This document shows positions 1-9,054 of a stretch of 64,000 nt of DNA, piece after piece. How positions within the stretch are numbered: the first letter of the stretch is position 1; every line of letters begins with the position of its first letter. Source of the DNA: Lachnospiraceae bacterium (GTDB lineage: Bacteria; Bacillota; Clostridia; Lachnospirales; Lachnospiraceae); contig SVFD01000003.1 of the NCBI GenBank assembly GCA_015057025.1, forward strand, positions 186,001 through 250,000, written 5' to 3'. Below the pieces are notes generated by a model, which saw only the letters and a program-made list of their open reading frames with translations, did no database searches and was not told where the DNA came from. The position numbers were made by a program, and so were the translations under genes.

Positions 1-2
1 TT

Positions 3-551
3 TTAAATAATAAAAAGATAAAAGGGAAAGAGACTATGATTGTTCTTATGTTAATAGGAGTTGTTATAGCAATTATGGTTATACCGACAAAGGAAAAGGA
101 GGAAAAAATTATTACCCGGACAGAGTCGGATATGGAGATGGGGGTAGAATATAAAGGGGAAAACTATGAAGAAGAGTTGGAAGAACGGTTAGAAGAAATA
201 CTTTCACAAATGGAAGGAGTAGGTAAGGTTCAGGTGATGATAACCCTGCAGTCTTCTGCGAAAGAAGTAGTGGAAAAAGATTATTCTACACAAGAAAACC
301 GGGAGAATGTAAGTCTTGATGAGACAAATCAAAGCAGCATATCAAAAGAAGAAAATACGGTATATTCAGAGACAGACGAAGGTAGTGTGCCATATGTAGT
401 ACAGGAAATATATCCTAAGGTAGAAGGCGTTTTGGTGGTAGCGGAAGGCGGAGATAACAGTTATGTAAATATTGCAATTGTGGAAGCAATTCAGGCATTA
501 TTTGATGTTGATATACATAAAATTAAAATAGTTAAAATGAATATAAATTAG
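3..551 (+). CDS. spoIIIAG: Stage III sporulation protein AG (5' end outside window)
   Basis: Component of the SpoIIIA-SpoIIQ channel that links mother cell and forespore during engulfment. The frame is open to the left edge, so the N-terminus is missing; the ATG at 36 lies inside the membrane segment and is probably not the start. Visible parts are the end of a single transmembrane helix (residues such as IVLMLIGVVIAIMV), a charged linker with a short coiled region, and a C-terminal segment beginning near YEEELEERLEEILSQMEGVGKVQVMI, typical of SpoIIIAG. It is followed 14 bp later by spoIIIAH, the canonical order at the end of the spoIIIA operon. Expected to be controlled by SigE in the mother cell (family knowledge). 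Confidence 0.88.
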   Translation, partial: LNNKKIKGKETMIVLMLIGVVIAIMVIPTKEKEEKIITRTESDMEMGVEYKGENYEEELEERLEEILSQMEGVGKVQVMITLQSSAKEVVEKDYSTQENRENVSLDETNQSSISKEENTVYSETDEGSVPYVVQEIYPKVEGVLVVAEGGDNSYVNIAIVEAIQALFDVDIHKIKIVKMNIN

Positions 552-565
552 AAGGGAAGAGAAGT

Positions 566-1351
566 GTGAAAAAAATATTTAAGAAAAATCAAATTATGAT
601 TGTTGCTCTTGCACTTATGATAGCCGTGGCAGGATATTTGAATTTTGCCGGAACCAATGCAACGGAGGAGGTTGCATCTTTGGATGATAATACGGTAATG
701 GATGAAGACGGAGTTGCACTTCTTGATTTATCAGAAGAAGATATAGCAAGTCTGGATAGTGAGTATGTAGAAATCAGTGACCAATATTCGGATGTGGTAA
801 TGGAAATGGAAGGAAATGAAGATTTAAGTGCTTTTATCAGTGAAACAGTGGATAGTGCAGATGTAGAAGCACAGCTTGCAGCAGAAGAAACCACAGGGGA
901 AAGTGTAGATACCCAATTGGGAGATAATCAGTTACTTTCAGAGAACGAAGCAGTTATTGATGAAGTTCCCGGAGAAGCGGTTTTTACTTCTTCCGGAGCT
1001 ATCAGCAATCTTGCAGATGCCAAATTATTAAAAGAGCAGACAAGAGCAAGAAATAAAGAAAATCTTTTAGACATTATTAATAATGAAAACTTGACGGAAG
1101 CACAGAAAACCGATGCGGTAAATTCCATGATTGCATTAACGGATATTGCCGAGCGTGAAATGTCAGCAGAAATTCTTTTGGAAGCAAAAGGATATGAAAA
1201 TGCAGTTGTAAGTATTACAGGAAGCAGTGCAGATGTATGTGTTGCGGTTACAGAGCTTACAGATGTACAGTGTGCACAGATTATTGATATCGTGCAGCGG
1301 AAAACAGGTATTTTAGCAGAAAATATCATTATTACACCCATTCAGTCATAA
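566..1351 (+). CDS. spoIIIAH: Stage III sporulation protein AH
   Basis: Mother-cell membrane protein whose extracellular ring-building domain pairs with forespore SpoIIQ. The 261-residue product has an N-terminal transmembrane helix (about residues 10-27), a long acidic linker (30-130) and a C-terminal YscJ/FliF-like domain (about 150-261). GTG start preceded by AGGGAAGAG. The acidic linker is long, but length and position directly after spoIIIAG fit the family. Last gene of the spoIIIA operon; the next gene, deoB, follows after about 110 bp with no obvious strong terminator. Confidence 0.88.
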   Translation: MKKIFKKNQIMIVALALMIAVAGYLNFAGTNATEEVASLDDNTVMDEDGVALLDLSEEDIASLDSEYVEISDQYSDVVMEMEGNEDLSAFISETVDSADVEAQLAAEETTGESVDTQLGDNQLLSENEAVIDEVPGEAVFTSSGAISNLADAKLLKEQTRARNKENLLDIINNENLTEAQKTDAVNSMIALTDIAEREMSAEILLEAKGYENAVVSITGSSADVCVAVTELTDVQCAQIIDIVQRKTGILAENIIITPIQS

Positions 1352-1460
1352 AACAACTGATGATTTTTATATAAATATGTGATAAAATAATATACTAGCG
1401 AGTTTATGCTTGGAATATAATTTAAAGTACAATAAAAAAGACGTGGAAAGGATGTACCTA

Positions 1461-2612
1461 ATGAAGAGAGTTTTTTTGGTAGTACTGGATAGTTTTGGTA
1501 TTGGTGAATTACCTGATGCCGCAGAATACAATGATAAAAGTACAAATACATTACGTTCGGTATCAACAAGTGAGTATTTTGCCATGCCTAATATGCAAAA
1601 ACTTGGATTTTTTAATATTGACGGTGTAGAAGTCGGTAAAAAAACAGATACATTAAAAGCAGTTGTGGCAAGAATGACAGAGGCTTCCAGGGGTAAGGAT
1701 ACCACAATCGGACATTGGGAGATTGCGGGACTTATTTCAGGGAAGCCTATGCCTGTTTATCCGGATGGATTTCCGGCAGATGTGATAGAGGAATTTGAGA
1801 AACGTACAGGATGTAAAACCTTATGCAATAAGCCTTATTCCGGCACTAAGGTAATCAATGATTACGGCGATGAACACGTTAAAACAGGTGCTTTAATCGT
1901 ATATACATCAGCGGACAGCGTATTCCAAATCGCAGCTCATGAGGATGTGGTTCCTGTGGAGAAGTTATATGAATACTGTAAGATTGCCAGAGAACTTTTA
2001 CAGGGAGAACATGGTGTAGGACGTGTTATTGCAAGACCTTTTATTGGTGAGAGCGGAAATTATACACGTACTGCAAGACGACATGATTATTCTTTGCTTC
2101 CGCCTAAGACAACTATGCTGGATGTGTTAAAAGAAAAAGGTTTGGATGTGCTTGCTGTTGGTAAAATCAATGATATTTTTGCCGGTAAGGGTATTACAGA
2201 ATATGTATATACTACATCCAATGCAGACGGTATGGATAAAATGTTAAAATGGATGGACAGGGATTTTAACGGACTTTGCTTCGTCAATTTAGTTGATTTT
2301 GATATGCTTTACGGGCATCGTAATGATATTGACGGTTATGCAAAAGCATTGGCGGAATTTGATGAAAGATTGCCTGAAATGATAGCAAAATTAGGTGATG
2401 AGGATGTGTTAATGATTACGGCAGATCATGGCTGTGACCCCGGTTATACCATATCAACGGACCATTCAAGGGAATATACTCCTTTTGTTATGTACGGACC
2501 GGATATCACACCGATGAATATGGGTACAAGAGAAAGCTTTGCCGATATTGCGGCTACTACATTGAAATTGCTTGGTGTAGAAGGTGATATCGAAGGTGAT
2601 TCCATGGTCTAA
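1461..2612 (+). CDS. deoB: Phosphopentomutase
   Basis: Interconverts (deoxy)ribose-1-phosphate and (deoxy)ribose-5-phosphate in nucleoside salvage; cytoplasmic, Mn-dependent, alkaline phosphatase superfamily. The N-terminus MKRVFLVVLDSFGIGELPDA carries the metal-binding Asp (D10), the phospho-acceptor Thr region KDTTIGHWE is near residues 80-87, and the metal site TADHGCDPG...STDHSREYTPF is near residue 319. An upstream in-frame ATG at 1410 exists, but the GGAAAGG site 10 bp before 1461 and the conserved start of the family favour 1461, giving 383 residues, usual for DeoB. Confidence 0.93.
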   Translation: MKRVFLVVLDSFGIGELPDAAEYNDKSTNTLRSVSTSEYFAMPNMQKLGFFNIDGVEVGKKTDTLKAVVARMTEASRGKDTTIGHWEIAGLISGKPMPVYPDGFPADVIEEFEKRTGCKTLCNKPYSGTKVINDYGDEHVKTGALIVYTSADSVFQIAAHEDVVPVEKLYEYCKIARELLQGEHGVGRVIARPFIGESGNYTRTARRHDYSLLPPKTTMLDVLKEKGLDVLAVGKINDIFAGKGITEYVYTTSNADGMDKMLKWMDRDFNGLCFVNLVDFDMLYGHRNDIDGYAKALAEFDERLPEMIAKLGDEDVLMITADHGCDPGYTISTDHSREYTPFVMYGPDITPMNMGTRESFADIAATTLKLLGVEGDIEGDSMV

Positions 2613-2708
2613 GCAGTTTAAAATTAATTAGATGCAATTTGTTTTATGAAACAGTATTAAATTGAGTGGGAATAAATACAAACGATTTAGATATCGGAGG
2701 ACAAACAA

Positions 2709-4304
2709 TTGAGTAATTTACAGCATGAAGTGAATCGCAGAAGAACTTTCGCGATTATTTCACACCCGGATGCGGGTAAAACGACATTAACTGAGAAATT
2801 TCTTTTATATGGCGGAGCTATTAATCTGGCGGGTAGTGTAAAAGGAAAGGCAACCGCAAGACATGCGGTTTCGGACTGGATGGAAATAGAGAAGGAGAGA
2901 GGTATTTCCGTTACATCGTCTGTTTTGCAGTTTGAATATGATGGGTATTGTATTAATATTTTGGATACCCCGGGGCATCAGGATTTCTCAGAGGATACTT
3001 ATCGTACCCTGATGGCAGCGGATTCTGCGGTTATGGTTATCGATGCTTCCAAAGGTGTAGAAGCCCAGACCAGAAAGTTATTTAAGGTCTGCAGTATGCG
3101 TGGTATTCCTATTTTTACATTTATTAATAAGTTAGACCGTGATGCAAACGATACCTTTGATTTGTTAGATGAAGTAGAAAAGGAACTTGGTATTGCAACC
3201 TGTCCCGTAAACTGGCCTATCGGTAGCGGTAAAGCTTTTAAAGGTGTATATGATAGGGAAGCAAGAGAGGTGGTTATTTTCTCTGATACGGAGAAGGGTA
3301 CCAAGGAAGGTCATACAGAACGTATTTCGGTAGATGATAAGGACAAACTTCTTGATTATATCGGTGAAGAAGCTTATGCTACATTGTCAGATGAAATTGA
3401 ATTATTGGATGGAGCCAGTGCGGAATTTGATTTGGAAAGAGTGCAGGAAGGGAAACTAACCCCTGTATTCTTTGGTTCGGCATTGACAAACTTTGGTGTG
3501 GAAATCTTTTTGCAGAACTTTTTAAAGATGACAACAACACCTTTGGCTCGTAAGGCGGATATCGGAGTGATTGATCCTTGTGAGAATGATTTTAGTGCTT
3601 TTGTATTTAAAATTCAGGCAAATATGAACAAGGCACACCGTGACAGAATTGCTTTTATGAGAATTTGTTCCGGTAAGTTTGAGGCAGACAGAGAAGTGTT
3701 CCATATGCAGGGAAATAAAAGTATGCGTCTTTCACAGCCTCAGCAGATTATGGCAAGCGAACGTAAAATTTTGGACGAGGCATATGCGGGAGATATCATC
3801 GGCGTGTTTGATCCCGGCATTTTCTCTATAGGAGACACAATTACTACTGCAAAAAACAAGTTTTTATATGATGGTATTCCTACTTTTGCACCGGAACATT
3901 TTGCAAGAGTTCGTCAGGTAGATACCATGAAACGTAAGCAGTTTATGAAGGGAGTAACCCAGATTGCGCAAGAGGGTGCGATTCAGATTTTCCAAGAATT
4001 TAACACCGGTATGGAAGAAATTATTGTTGGTGTTGTAGGTATGCTTCAGTTTGAAGTATTGAAATATCGTCTGGAAAATGAATATAACGTGGAAATCAAA
4101 TTGGAGCCTCTTCCTTATGAGCATATCCGTTGGATAGAAAATAAGGATGAGGTGGATGTAGCTAAGATTGTGGGTACTTCGGATATGAAGAAGGTAAAAG
4201 ACATGCGAGGGAATCCTTTGTTATTGTTTATTAATGCATGGAGCGTTGGCATGACTTTGGACCGAAATGATGGACTTGTTTTATCAGAATTCGGCCACGA
4301 ATAA
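2709..4304 (+). CDS. prfC: Peptide chain release factor 3 (RF3)
   Basis: GTPase that recycles RF1/RF2 from the ribosome after termination. The 531-residue length is typical. The G1 motif SHPDAGKTTLTEK is near residues 18-30, the G3 motif DTPGHQDFSEDTYR near 84, and NKLDRD near 140, followed by translation-factor domains II and III. Start is TTG with a good CGGAGG site 8 bp upstream. Stands as a single gene between deoB and the transglutaminase-like gene. Confidence 0.95.
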   Translation: MSNLQHEVNRRRTFAIISHPDAGKTTLTEKFLLYGGAINLAGSVKGKATARHAVSDWMEIEKERGISVTSSVLQFEYDGYCINILDTPGHQDFSEDTYRTLMAADSAVMVIDASKGVEAQTRKLFKVCSMRGIPIFTFINKLDRDANDTFDLLDEVEKELGIATCPVNWPIGSGKAFKGVYDREAREVVIFSDTEKGTKEGHTERISVDDKDKLLDYIGEEAYATLSDEIELLDGASAEFDLERVQEGKLTPVFFGSALTNFGVEIFLQNFLKMTTTPLARKADIGVIDPCENDFSAFVFKIQANMNKAHRDRIAFMRICSGKFEADREVFHMQGNKSMRLSQPQQIMASERKILDEAYAGDIIGVFDPGIFSIGDTITTAKNKFLYDGIPTFAPEHFARVRQVDTMKRKQFMKGVTQIAQEGAIQIFQEFNTGMEEIIVGVVGMLQFEVLKYRLENEYNVEIKLEPLPYEHIRWIENKDEVDVAKIVGTSDMKKVKDMRGNPLLLFINAWSVGMTLDRNDGLVLSEFGHE

Positions 4305-4337
4305 AAACGAAGAGTTTTTCTGTAAGGAGAAAACTAA

Positions 4338-5672
4338 GTGAAAAAATATATCATTCTTTTAAGTGTATTTGTAGTAATATTCGCAGGCTTATTGATTACA
4401 GTTAAGGTTTTGGAAGGGAATTCACCTTCTGCATCGAATCCTTCTGTATTGGCAGGAAGTGATTCTGCCCAAAGCACCTCCTCTTTTGACAGTATGAATG
4501 GTTCGGGTGTTGTAACGGAATTGGGTGGAGAGAGTAATGCAACCGATAATCCGGAAGGCGACTCCGTTAATCAATATACTATTATTATGAATGCAAAATT
4601 AGAAGAAAGCGATTGGAGTTTAAGGCAGGCGGCAGGATTAACCAATGAAGCAATTGCGGCAACCATGGAAGCGTCTAAAGGGCTTTATGGATATGATAAT
4701 ATTGGCATTGGCTCGCAACAGCTATATGCGGAGATTCTTCTTGTGATGCAGGGACATCATACCAGAATTCCTTTATGCAGTACAGATGCAACACAGATTG
4801 AAACTGTGTCTGAGTGTGTATTGTTAGACCATCCGGAAATCTTTTATGTGGACGGTTATTCCTATGAAAAGTATATGTTTGCCGGGATAGTGGAAAAAAT
4901 AATGTATACAGCAAATTACACTATGACTGTTGAGGAAGCATCTCAAAATGAAATACTGATACAAGAGTATGTTGATGCCTGTATGCAAGGTTTGCCACAA
5001 GGAGCTACAGATTACGATAAAGTAAAATATGTTTATGAATTTGTTATTTTAAATACGGAATATAATCTAAATGCTCCTGAGAATCAAAATATCTGCTCGG
5101 TATTTTTATATAGGGAGTCTGTATGTTTAGGCTATGCTAAAGCGATTCAGTATCTTTTGCAACAAATGGATGTGGAGTGTTGTGTTGTTACAGGTTCTGT
5201 AATTACCGGAGAGGGACATGCATGGAATTTGGTAAAAATAAACGAACAATACTATTATGTGGATGCTACATGGGGAGATGCTTCATATTTAAGTGATGTA
5301 GGAACTGCAAGTGCATTATCTAATATTAATTATGATTATTTATGCATTACGACCACGGATTTGTTAAAAACACATGTCATTGATAACCCCGTGAAGGTAC
5401 CGAACTGTATAATGACGATAGATAATTATTATGTCAAAGAAGGTTTATATCTTAATAGTTTGGACAGCCTTAAGATAAAGAGTATTTTTGATGTTGCATA
5501 TGATAATAATATGGATTGTATTTCCATTCGGTGTGCAAATGAGACTGTTTTTAGAGAAGTACAATCTGATTTGTTGGACAATCAGAAAATATTCAGTTAT
5601 TTACGACCGCAGACAGAAACATTGGCATATATTTATAATGAAGATTTGTATACTTATACATTTATGCTTTAA
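4338..5672 (+). CDS. Secreted or anchored transglutaminase-like protein
   Basis: Probable cell-surface protein with a transglutaminase-core (papain-like) fold; substrate unknown. GTG start after AAGGAG. An N-terminal hydrophobic segment (residues 4-24) acts as signal or anchor, then a Ser/Asn/Gly-rich linker (30-80). The transglutaminase core contains a complete catalytic triad: Cys263 (in ESVCLGYAKAIQ), His294 (GHAWNLV) and Asp309 (YYVDATWGD). Such proteins in Clostridia are often peptidase- or crosslinking-like surface enzymes. Function is inferred from the fold only; the triad is intact so it is unlikely to be degenerate. Confidence 0.8.
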   Translation: MKKYIILLSVFVVIFAGLLITVKVLEGNSPSASNPSVLAGSDSAQSTSSFDSMNGSGVVTELGGESNATDNPEGDSVNQYTIIMNAKLEESDWSLRQAAGLTNEAIAATMEASKGLYGYDNIGIGSQQLYAEILLVMQGHHTRIPLCSTDATQIETVSECVLLDHPEIFYVDGYSYEKYMFAGIVEKIMYTANYTMTVEEASQNEILIQEYVDACMQGLPQGATDYDKVKYVYEFVILNTEYNLNAPENQNICSVFLYRESVCLGYAKAIQYLLQQMDVECCVVTGSVITGEGHAWNLVKINEQYYYVDATWGDASYLSDVGTASALSNINYDYLCITTTDLLKTHVIDNPVKVPNCIMTIDNYYVKEGLYLNSLDSLKIKSIFDVAYDNNMDCISIRCANETVFREVQSDLLDNQKIFSYLRPQTETLAYIYNEDLYTYTFML

Positions 5673-5766
5673 AGAAAAGACTATGCAAAGGTTTATTAAT
5701 TTGGTATAATTTATAAAGATTATAAAATGGTATAATTGTATGTTCAGATAGAAGGAGGATATTGTA

Positions 5767-6123
5767 ATGGCAAAAGAAGCAAGTGAAAAAATCGGTTCTG
5801 TAAGAATCGCAGATGATGTAGTTCCTGTAATTGCAGCTTTAGCGGCAGCAGAAGTGGAGGGCGTCGTAAACGTCGATAATTCACAGAATGATTTAATGAG
5901 CCGTATGGGTGTGCGTAAGGCACCTAAGGGTGTCAAGGTTGATATTGCAGGCAGAACTGTCAAAGTAGATATGGCTCTGGGTATTAATTCAGGATATAAG
6001 GTTCCTGAAACTTGTCGCGAAGTACAGGAGAAGGTAAAAACTGCAATTGAAACAATGACTAATTTAGAAGTAATTGATGTAAATGTAAGAATTGCAACTG
6101 TTGTAGTTCCGACAACAGTATAG
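5767..6123 (+). CDS. Asp23/Gls24 family envelope stress protein
   Basis: Small soluble protein of the Asp23/Gls24 (YqhY-like) family. The 118-residue product shows the family pattern: GSVRIADDVVPVIAALAAAEVEGV near the start, then VKVDMALGINSGYKVPETCREVQEKVKTAIETMTNLEVIDVNV. Strong AAGGAGG site at 5753-5759. In Clostridia and Bacilli yqhY commonly sits just before nusB, as here. TATAAT-like hexamers at 5705-5710 and 5731-5736 suggest a promoter in the 94-bp gap, but no convincing -35 was found. Confidence 0.9.
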   Translation: MAKEASEKIGSVRIADDVVPVIAALAAAEVEGVVNVDNSQNDLMSRMGVRKAPKGVKVDIAGRTVKVDMALGINSGYKVPETCREVQEKVKTAIETMTNLEVIDVNVRIATVVVPTTV

Positions 6124-6133
6124 AAAATAATAT

Positions 6134-6152
6134 GTCTCCCGTTAAGGGAGGC
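6134..6152 (+). other. Hairpin between asp23-like gene and nusB
   Basis: A 7-bp inverted repeat (GTCTCCC/GGGAGGC, one T-G pair) with a five-base loop lies in the 49-bp gap. It has only a short T-rich tail, so it could be a weak attenuator or a processing site rather than a full terminator. Confidence 0.4.
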
Positions 6153-6172
6153 ATTTCTATGATGGAGAGAAT

Positions 6173-6571
6173 ATGGGAAGAAGAGAGCAGAGAGAACAGA
6201 TTTTTAAGTTGGTATTTCAACTTGAATTTAATGATAAGACAGAGATGCCGGAGCAGATGAAATTATATCTTGAGCAGGAAGAGATTCAGTCTGAGAAGGA
6301 TTGTACATACATCTCTGATAAATTTGAAAAAATCCAGGAAAAATTATCTGAAATTGATGGTTTGATTAATGAGCAGACTGTGGGATGGAAAACAGAGCGT
6401 ATGGGAAAGGTAGATCTTGCTATCATTCGTCTTGCAGTATATGAAATTAAGTATGATGATTCTGTACCTGTTTCTGTGGCTATCAATGAAGCGGTAGAAT
6501 TGGCAAAGAAGTTCGGGCAGGACGAATCCTCGTCTTTTGTAAATGGAGTTTTGGCTAAATTTTCCAAATAG
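6173..6571 (+). CDS. nusB: Transcription antitermination factor NusB
   Basis: RNA-binding all-helical protein that joins NusA/NusE/NusG in rRNA antitermination. The 132-residue product begins MGRREQREQIFKLVFQLEF and ends with the family's AIRLAVYEIKYDDSVPVSVAINEAVELAKKFG...FVNGVLAKF signature. TGGAGAG site precedes the ATG. First gene of a tight cluster with xseA, xseB, ispA and dxs, a standard Firmicutes order. Confidence 0.94.
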   Translation: MGRREQREQIFKLVFQLEFNDKTEMPEQMKLYLEQEEIQSEKDCTYISDKFEKIQEKLSEIDGLINEQTVGWKTERMGKVDLAIIRLAVYEIKYDDSVPVSVAINEAVELAKKFGQDESSSFVNGVLAKFSK

Positions 6572-6594
6572 GAATGCTGAATACAGGGGTAAAA

Positions 6595-7812
6595 ATGGGA
6601 AGCATTTATTCAGTAGGGCAGATTAACAACTACATTAAAAATATGTTTACGCAGGACTATCTTTTAAATCATGAAATATCAGTTCGCGGAGAGGTTAGTA
6701 ATTGTAAATACCATTCCACCGGACATGTTTATTTTACATTAAAAGAAAATGGTTCTGCTATTTCCTGTGTTATGTTTTCCTCATATCGTCGTAATTTAAA
6801 TTTTCAGATGGCAGACGGTCAGCAGGTAGTAGTGAAGGGGAAGGTAGAAGTTTTTGTCCGAGACGGTAAATATCAGATTTATGTATCTGCTGTGGAGCGA
6901 GACGGCGAAGGTAACTTATATCTTGCATTTGAGCAGTTAAAAAAGCGCATGGAAGCAGAGGGAATGTTTGCTGCTGAATACAAGCGTGAACTTCCGGCAC
7001 ATATTAAGACCTTAGGTGTGGTAACTGCTCCTACAGGGGCTGCAGTCAGGGATATTATATCTGTGGCAAAACGTAGAAATCCATATATACAGATAGTATT
7101 ATATCCGGCTATTGTACAGGGCGACGGTGCGGCTATAAGTATCGTGAAAGGTATAGAAGCTCTTGAAAATTACGGAGTTGATCTAATGATTGTGGGCCGT
7201 GGCGGCGGTTCCATTGAAGATTTATGGGCATTTAACGAAGAGGCGGTGGCGCATGCAATTTTTCAGTGCAGTGTCCCCGTAATTTCGGCAGTGGGACATG
7301 AAACGGATTTTACCATTGCAGACTTTGTTGCCGATAAAAGAGCGGCTACTCCTTCCGCAGCAGCGGAGCTGGCAGTAGAGGAATTTGCTAAAACCGAAAA
7401 AAGCTTGGAAGAATACAGAATTCTTTTATCAAAGGCAATGGAACAGCATATATTAAGAGCCAGAATGAAGCAACAGCTTATGAAACAAAAGTTGCAGACT
7501 GTATCTCCGGTTGCAAGAGTAAGAGAGTATAGGATGACAAGCGTTCGTCTGACAGAAAAGCTGGATGCACAAATGTCACAGATTATAAGGCTAAAGAGAA
7601 ATAATCTGCGTATTTTGGTAGAGCGTATGCATGCGGTTTCTCCGATAAAACGATTAAACGGCGGTATGGCATATCTTTCTGATGATATGGGCAAACGTGT
7701 TTCAGGAGTAAATGATATGCGGATAGGTGAAGATTTATATATTCGCATGAAAGACGGAGAAGCAAGAGCAACAGTCAGGGAAATGAAATACAGGGGAAAT
7801 GACGAGGAATAA
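6595..7812 (+). CDS. xseA: Exodeoxyribonuclease VII large subunit
   Basis: Catalytic subunit of ExoVII, which degrades single-stranded DNA into acid-soluble oligonucleotides; works with XseB. N-terminal OB-fold nucleic-acid binding domain (about residues 5-100, with SVRGEVSNCKYHSTGHVYFTLK), then the nuclease core with VVTAPTGAAVRDI, GRGGGSIEDLWAFNEE and SAVGHETDFTIADFVAD(K)RAATPSAAAE, and a C-terminal coiled coil. An ATG at 6574 lies 3 bp after nusB, but it lacks a ribosome site; 6595 follows AGGGGT by about five bases and begins MGSIYSVGQINNY as in homologues. Confidence 0.93.
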   Translation: MGSIYSVGQINNYIKNMFTQDYLLNHEISVRGEVSNCKYHSTGHVYFTLKENGSAISCVMFSSYRRNLNFQMADGQQVVVKGKVEVFVRDGKYQIYVSAVERDGEGNLYLAFEQLKKRMEAEGMFAAEYKRELPAHIKTLGVVTAPTGAAVRDIISVAKRRNPYIQIVLYPAIVQGDGAAISIVKGIEALENYGVDLMIVGRGGGSIEDLWAFNEEAVAHAIFQCSVPVISAVGHETDFTIADFVADKRAATPSAAAELAVEEFAKTEKSLEEYRILLSKAMEQHILRARMKQQLMKQKLQTVSPVARVREYRMTSVRLTEKLDAQMSQIIRLKRNNLRILVERMHAVSPIKRLNGGMAYLSDDMGKRVSGVNDMRIGEDLYIRMKDGEARATVREMKYRGNDEE

Positions 7813-7842
7813 TGTTTGACCGGTAATTTGGGAGGTTTTTAT

Positions 7843-8088
7843 ATGTCAGAAAAGAAAACAGCTACTTTAGAAGAAAACTTTGCAAAGATTGAAGAAATTC
7901 TTGCAGATTTGGAACGGAATGATATCAGCATTGAAGATGCATTTAATAAATACAGTGACGGCGTTGAACTTTTAAAACAATGTGATGAAAGCATTGACAG
8001 AGTAGAGAAGAAAGTGTTGAAGCTTATGGAAAGCGGTAAAACAGAAGAATTTGCCGATATGGAGAAGGACAAGCATTTGAATGAATAG
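7843..8088 (+). CDS. xseB: Exodeoxyribonuclease VII small subunit
   Basis: Small helical subunit required for ExoVII assembly. The product is 81 residues with the family core LEENFAKIEEILADLERNDISIEDAFNKYSDGVELLKQCDESIDRVEKKVLKL. Start chosen at ATG 7843, preceded by GGGAGG; an in-frame TTG at 7816 would add nine unsupported residues. Sits between xseA and ispA with gaps of about 20-30 bp. Confidence 0.93.
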   Translation: MSEKKTATLEENFAKIEEILADLERNDISIEDAFNKYSDGVELLKQCDESIDRVEKKVLKLMESGKTEEFADMEKDKHLNE

Positions 8089-8118
8089 AAATGCGGAAAG
8101 GGACAGGTTTTGATTAAT

Positions 8119-9027
8119 ATGAAGGAGAACTTGAAACTTCACGTAGAGGAAGTAGAAGCTATTTTAAATGAATTTCTTTCAGAAGAAAAAGGTGTGTATT
8201 ATGAACGAGTAATAGACTCTATGCGTTACAGCTTTTTTGCAGGAGGAAAAAGACTTCGTCCCATGATGATGTTAGAAAGTTATCGTATGTTTGGTGGAAA
8301 GGATTTAGCAGTAATAAAGCCTTATATGGCGGCTTTGGAGATGATACATACCTATTCCCTGATTCATGATGACTTGCCTGCCATGGATAATGATGATTAC
8401 AGGCGCGGACGTTTGACCAATCATAAACAGTTTGATGAAGCAACCGCAATTCTGGCAGGAGACGGACTTTTAAACAATGCCTTTGAAGTCGTGGCAAATG
8501 CAATGGTTGTTACTGCATCGGCGGGAAATTGTGAGTTACTGAAAAAACAGACAAAAGCGCTTCAGGTGTTGGCAAACAAGGCCGGCGTATACGGAATGAT
8601 TGGCGGACAGGTAGCAGATATTGAAGCTGAGAAAAAGGCAGACGCGACAAGGGAAGAACTGCTTTTTATTCACGAAAATAAAACTGCGGCATTGATTCGG
8701 GCTGCATTAACCATTGGGGCAATTCTGGCAGGTGCGTCTGAAGAAGACATTATGAAGATGGAACAGATTGGTTATAATGTAGGTGTGGCATTCCAAATTC
8801 AGGATGATATTTTGGATAAGATTGGAGATGAAGCCTTGCTGGGTAAGCCTGTAGGAAGTGATGAAAAGAATGAAAAGACTACTTATGTTACTTTGGAAGG
8901 GCTTGAGAAGGCACAGGAAGACCAAAAGCAATTATCTGAAGAAGCAATTTCAATGATGAATGAAATTACTGCAGAAAAGGTGTTTTTAAAAGATTTGATT
9001 ATAAGTCTTGTTAATCGGGAAAAATAA
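8119..9027 (+). CDS. ispA: Polyprenyl (farnesyl) diphosphate synthase
   Basis: Condenses DMAPP/GPP with IPP to make farnesyl (or geranylgeranyl) diphosphate. Both Asp-rich motifs are present: the first, HDDLPAMDNDDYRRG, near residues 85-99, and the second, QDDILD, near residue 230; the KRLRP substrate motif lies near residue 43. The FARM region (residues before DDLPAMD) reads LEMIHTYSLI, as in short-chain enzymes. ATG at 8119 preferred over an in-frame TTG at 8110, which is too close to the GGGACAGG site. Works directly upstream in pathway terms of dxs, its neighbour. Confidence 0.92.
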   Translation: MKENLKLHVEEVEAILNEFLSEEKGVYYERVIDSMRYSFFAGGKRLRPMMMLESYRMFGGKDLAVIKPYMAALEMIHTYSLIHDDLPAMDNDDYRRGRLTNHKQFDEATAILAGDGLLNNAFEVVANAMVVTASAGNCELLKKQTKALQVLANKAGVYGMIGGQVADIEAEKKADATREELLFIHENKTAALIRAALTIGAILAGASEEDIMKMEQIGYNVGVAFQIQDDILDKIGDEALLGKPVGSDEKNEKTTYVTLEGLEKAQEDQKQLSEEAISMMNEITAEKVFLKDLIISLVNREK

Positions 9028-9054
9028 AGGTTACAAAGAATAGAGGACAGCATT

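Noticed and set aside
7263-7748. 161-codon - strand frame
   Set aside because: Lies fully antisense to xseA, which has all family motifs.
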